From: JOPF133 sp035505095
GTDB lineage: Bacteria; Acidobacteriota; Terriglobia; Bryobacterales; Bryobacteraceae
Reading direction: 5' to 3'
Assembly (NCBI GenBank): GCA_035505095.1
Contig: DATJRE010000005.1
Location: 1 to 7,768, forward strand
Length of the DNA: 7,768 bases
Shown here one piece after another: positions 5,271-7,768 of the stretch. Position 1 is the stretch's first letter. Every line of letters begins with the position of its first letter. A program made the position numbers and the translations under genes. A model generated the notes under the pieces. It ran no database searches. It saw nothing but the letters and a program-made list of their open reading frames with translations, and was not told where the DNA came from.

Positions 5271-7768
5271 ATGGCAAAAAACAGTTTCGGCGCGGCAGCC
5301 AGGTTGCGCGCGGGCGGGGCGGAATACGAATATTTCCGCCTGGCCTCCCTGGAAGAGCGGGGAACGGCGTCCGTTTCGCGCCTGCCTTTCTCTACCAAGA
5401 TCCTGCTGGAGAACCTGTTACGGTTCGAGGACGGGCAGCGCGTCACAGCCGCTGACGTGGAATATGTGGCGCGCGGCACGAGCGGCCCGAACGCCAAGGA
5501 AATCAGCTTCATGCCCGCGCGGGTGCTGCTTCAGGACTTCACCGGGGTGCCCTGCGTGGTGGACCTCGCCGCCATGCGCGACGCCCTGGTGGCCATGGGA
5601 GCCGATTCAGCCCGCGCCAACCCGCTCATGCCCGCCGACTTGGTCATCGACCACTCGGTGCAGGTGGATTCGTTCGGCACCAAGGACGCCTTTTCGCTCA
5701 ACGCGCTGCTCGAATTCCAGCGCAATCGCGAGCGCTACATGCTGCTGCGGTGGGCCCAGACGGCCTTTCAGAATTTCCGCGTGGTGCCGCCCGATACGGG
5801 CATCGTCCACCAGGTGAACCTGGAATACCTGGCTTCGGTGGTGTTCCGCGCCAATGGGCAGGCCTATCCGGATTCACTCGTCGGCACCGACTCCCACACG
5901 ACCATGATTAACGGGCTGGGTGTGCTGGGCTGGGGCGTCGGCGGGATTGAAGCGGAGGCCTGTATGTTGGGCCAGCCCATTTCGATGCTGCTGCCGCCGG
6001 TGGTGGGCTTCAAACTCCACGGCCGCCTGGCGGAAGGTTGCACGGCCACCGACCTCGTCCTCACCATTACCCAGATGCTGCGGAAGAAAGGCGTGGTCGG
6101 CAAATTTGTTGAATTTTACGGCACCGGTTTGAGCGCCCTGAGCCTGGCGGACCGTGCCACCGTCGCCAACATGTCCCCCGAATATGGCGCCACCATGGGC
6201 TTCTTCCCGGTGGACCACGAGACCCTGGAATACCTGAGATTCAGCAACCGCCCGCCCGACCTGGTCGCGCTGGTGGAAGCCTATACCAAGGAACAGGGCC
6301 TCTTCCGCACTGACTCCACCCCCGACCCGGTGTACGCCGACACCCTGGAATTGGACTTGGCCGCCGTGACCACCTCGATGGCCGGGCCCAAGCGCCCGCA
6401 GGATCGCATTGAACTGGCGGGCGTGCGCAAGAATTTCCACGACGCCTTCCCCGGCCCCAAGAAGGCCGCCGAGGCGGAAATCGACGGCCACCCCGCCGAG
6501 GTGGAAACCGGCGCCGTGGTGATCGCCGCCATTACCAGTTGCACTAACACCTCCAACCCATCGGTGATGCTGGCGGCCGGCCTGTTGGCCAAAAAGGCCG
6601 CCGAGCGCGGCATGCAGGTGAAGCCGTGGGTTAAAACCAGCCTCGCCCCGGGGTCGAAGGTGGTCATGGATTACTACCACAGGGCCGGCCTGCTGCCGTA
6701 TCTCGAACAGCTTAAGTTTCACCTGGTGGGATTCGGCTGCACCACCTGCATCGGCAACAGCGGGCCGTTGCCCGAACCGGTGGCCCAGGCGGTGCAGAAG
6801 GAGAACCTGGCGGTGGCCGCGGTTCTCAGCGGCAACCGTAATTTCGAAGGGCGCATCAACCCGCAGGTGAAGGCCAATTACCTGGCCTCGCCGCCGCTGG
6901 TAGTGGCGTACGCCCTGGCGGGGACCGTCGATATCGACCTGACCCACGAGCCGCTGGGCGAGGATTCCGCCGGCAAGCCGGTCTACCTGCACGACATCTG
7001 GCCTTCCAACGAGGAGGTGCAGGCGACCGTGCGGGCCTCCGTGGAACCCGAAATGTTCCGCTCCGAGTATGCCCAGGCCTTCGATGGCGATAAGAACTGG
7101 CAATCGCTGCCCGTCCCCACCGGCGGCCTATTCCGCTGGGACGACCACTCCACCTATATTAAGAAGCCGCCCTACTTCGACCACCTGGTGGACCCGGCGA
7201 CCTCGGTGCAAGACATCGGCGGAATGCGCGTGTTGGCCCTCCTGGGCGACTCGGTGACCACCGACCACATCTCCCCGGCTGGCAATATTGCCAAAGACAG
7301 CCCGGCCGGCCGCTACCTGATTTCGCTGGGAGTGCAGCCGGCGGATTTCAACTCCTACGGAGCGCGGCGCGGAAATCACGAGGTGATGGTGCGAGGCACC
7401 CTGGCCAACATCCGCCTGCGCAACCAGTTGGCGCCGGGCACCGAAGGCGGCTGGACGGTGCACCTGCCGGATGGTGAGCAGATGTCGATTTACGACGCTT
7501 CCATGAAGTATCAAAAGGATGGCGTGCCGCTGCTGATTCTGGCGGGCAAGGAGTACGGCTCGGGGTCGTCGCGGGATTGGGCAGCCAAGGGCGTGGCGCT
7601 TTTGGGCGTGCGCGCGGTGATCGCCGAGAGCTTCGAGCGCATCCACCGCACCAACCTGGTCGGCATGGGGGTGCTGCCGCTGCAATTCGCGCCCGGAGAG
7701 AGCGCCGCCAGCCTGAAACTGACCGGCAAGGAAGTGTTCTCCATCGAGGGCGTGCGCAACTCGATGAA
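5271..7768 (+). CDS. acnA: Aconitate hydratase A, partial (C-terminus beyond right edge)
   Basis: This is the [4Fe-4S] aconitase that converts citrate to isocitrate through cis-aconitate in the TCA cycle, in the cytoplasm. 832 codons are visible of a family usually near 890-910 residues, so only the end of the swivel domain is missing. The cluster cysteines are C424 (in ITSCTNTSNPS) and C490 and C493 (in GFGCTTCIGNSG), with the same 66- and 3-residue spacing as E. coli AcnA. Other active-site motifs are D127/H128 (VIDHSVQVDSF), D207/H209 (VGTDSHTT), R523 and R528 (SGNRNFEGR), and S766, S767 and R768 (GSGSSRDW) in the swivel domain. The order of domains is AcnA/IRP1, not AcnB. The start ATG gives MAKNSFGAAARL, a normal AcnA beginning; no Shine-Dalgarno lies at a usable distance. 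2-methylisocitrate dehydratase (AcnD) is the main alternative but less likely. Confidence 0.95.
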   Translation, partial: MAKNSFGAAARLRAGGAEYEYFRLASLEERGTASVSRLPFSTKILLENLLRFEDGQRVTAADVEYVARGTSGPNAKEISFMPARVLLQDFTGVPCVVDLAAMRDALVAMGADSARANPLMPADLVIDHSVQVDSFGTKDAFSLNALLEFQRNRERYMLLRWAQTAFQNFRVVPPDTGIVHQVNLEYLASVVFRANGQAYPDSLVGTDSHTTMINGLGVLGWGVGGIEAEACMLGQPISMLLPPVVGFKLHGRLAEGCTATDLVLTITQMLRKKGVVGKFVEFYGTGLSALSLADRATVANMSPEYGATMGFFPVDHETLEYLRFSNRPPDLVALVEAYTKEQGLFRTDSTPDPVYADTLELDLAAVTTSMAGPKRPQDRIELAGVRKNFHDAFPGPKKAAEAEIDGHPAEVETGAVVIAAITSCTNTSNPSVMLAAGLLAKKAAERGMQVKPWVKTSLAPGSKVVMDYYHRAGLLPYLEQLKFHLVGFGCTTCIGNSGPLPEPVAQAVQKENLAVAAVLSGNRNFEGRINPQVKANYLASPPLVVAYALAGTVDIDLTHEPLGEDSAGKPVYLHDIWPSNEEVQATVRASVEPEMFRSEYAQAFDGDKNWQSLPVPTGGLFRWDDHSTYIKKPPYFDHLVDPATSVQDIGGMRVLALLGDSVTTDHISPAGNIAKDSPAGRYLISLGVQPADFNSYGARRGNHEVMVRGTLANIRLRNQLAPGTEGGWTVHLPDGEQMSIYDASMKYQKDGVPLLILAGKEYGSGSSRDWAAKGVALLGVRAVIAESFERIHRTNLVGMGVLPLQFAPGESAASLKLTGKEVFSIEGVRNSM

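Noticed and set aside
5272..5277. TTGCCA on the minus strand as a -35 box for the HEAT gene
   Set aside because: It is close to TTGACA but only 10 bases from the TATAAA, too short for a sigma-70 type promoter.
5874..7103. Minus-strand 409-residue open frame
   Set aside because: It lies entirely antisense to acnA, whose cluster cysteines and active-site motifs fall on the plus strand. The His/Gly/Gln-rich product looks like a GC-rich shadow.

Overview
This window holds four real protein genes, two of them cut by the window edges, plus one decayed gene fragment. High G+C, codon use, and above all two protein types point to an Acidobacteriota bacterium, probably of the Solibacter/Bryobacter type. 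The first is a VWA-like domain of the 'VWFA-related Acidobacterial' kind. The second is a large secreted M14 carboxypeptidase with a Gly/Arg-rich insert. This placement is inferred from family knowledge, not from a search. I see no rRNA, tRNA, CRISPR array, insertion sequence, phage gene or integrase.

Layout from left to right: (1) 1-1614, minus strand: N-terminal 538 residues of a secreted M14 zinc carboxypeptidase, running off the left edge. (2) 1615-1988: a 374-base gap between divergent genes. Part of it (about 1689-1916, minus strand) is a wrecked remnant of an AAA-family ATPase that has lost its P-loop and changes frame twice. (3) 1989-3440, plus strand: a complete, catalytically intact M17 leucyl aminopeptidase (pepA). 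(4) 3444-5246, minus strand: a 600-residue protein of HEAT-type repeats joined to a VWA-like domain without its metal site. It is tail-to-tail with pepA, with 3 bases between the stop codons. (5) 5271-7768, plus strand: aconitase of the AcnA/IRP1 type, missing only its last several dozen residues at the right edge.

The genes do not form one operon: every adjacent pair is divergent or convergent. Two are exopeptidases, one predicted to be exported (M14) and one cytoplasmic (M17), which could serve peptide use and turnover. Aconitase is a TCA-cycle enzyme. The HEAT/VWA-like protein has no assignable function. The 24-base spacer between its start codon and that of acnA contains a perfect TATAAT placed so that acnA could be transcribed as a leaderless mRNA, with an overlapping TATAAA facing the other way.

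I found no convincing new multi-gene system. The items most worth a second look are the HEAT plus degenerate VWA architecture, the compact divergent promoter with possible leaderless acnA, and the AAA ATPase relic between the two peptidase genes.
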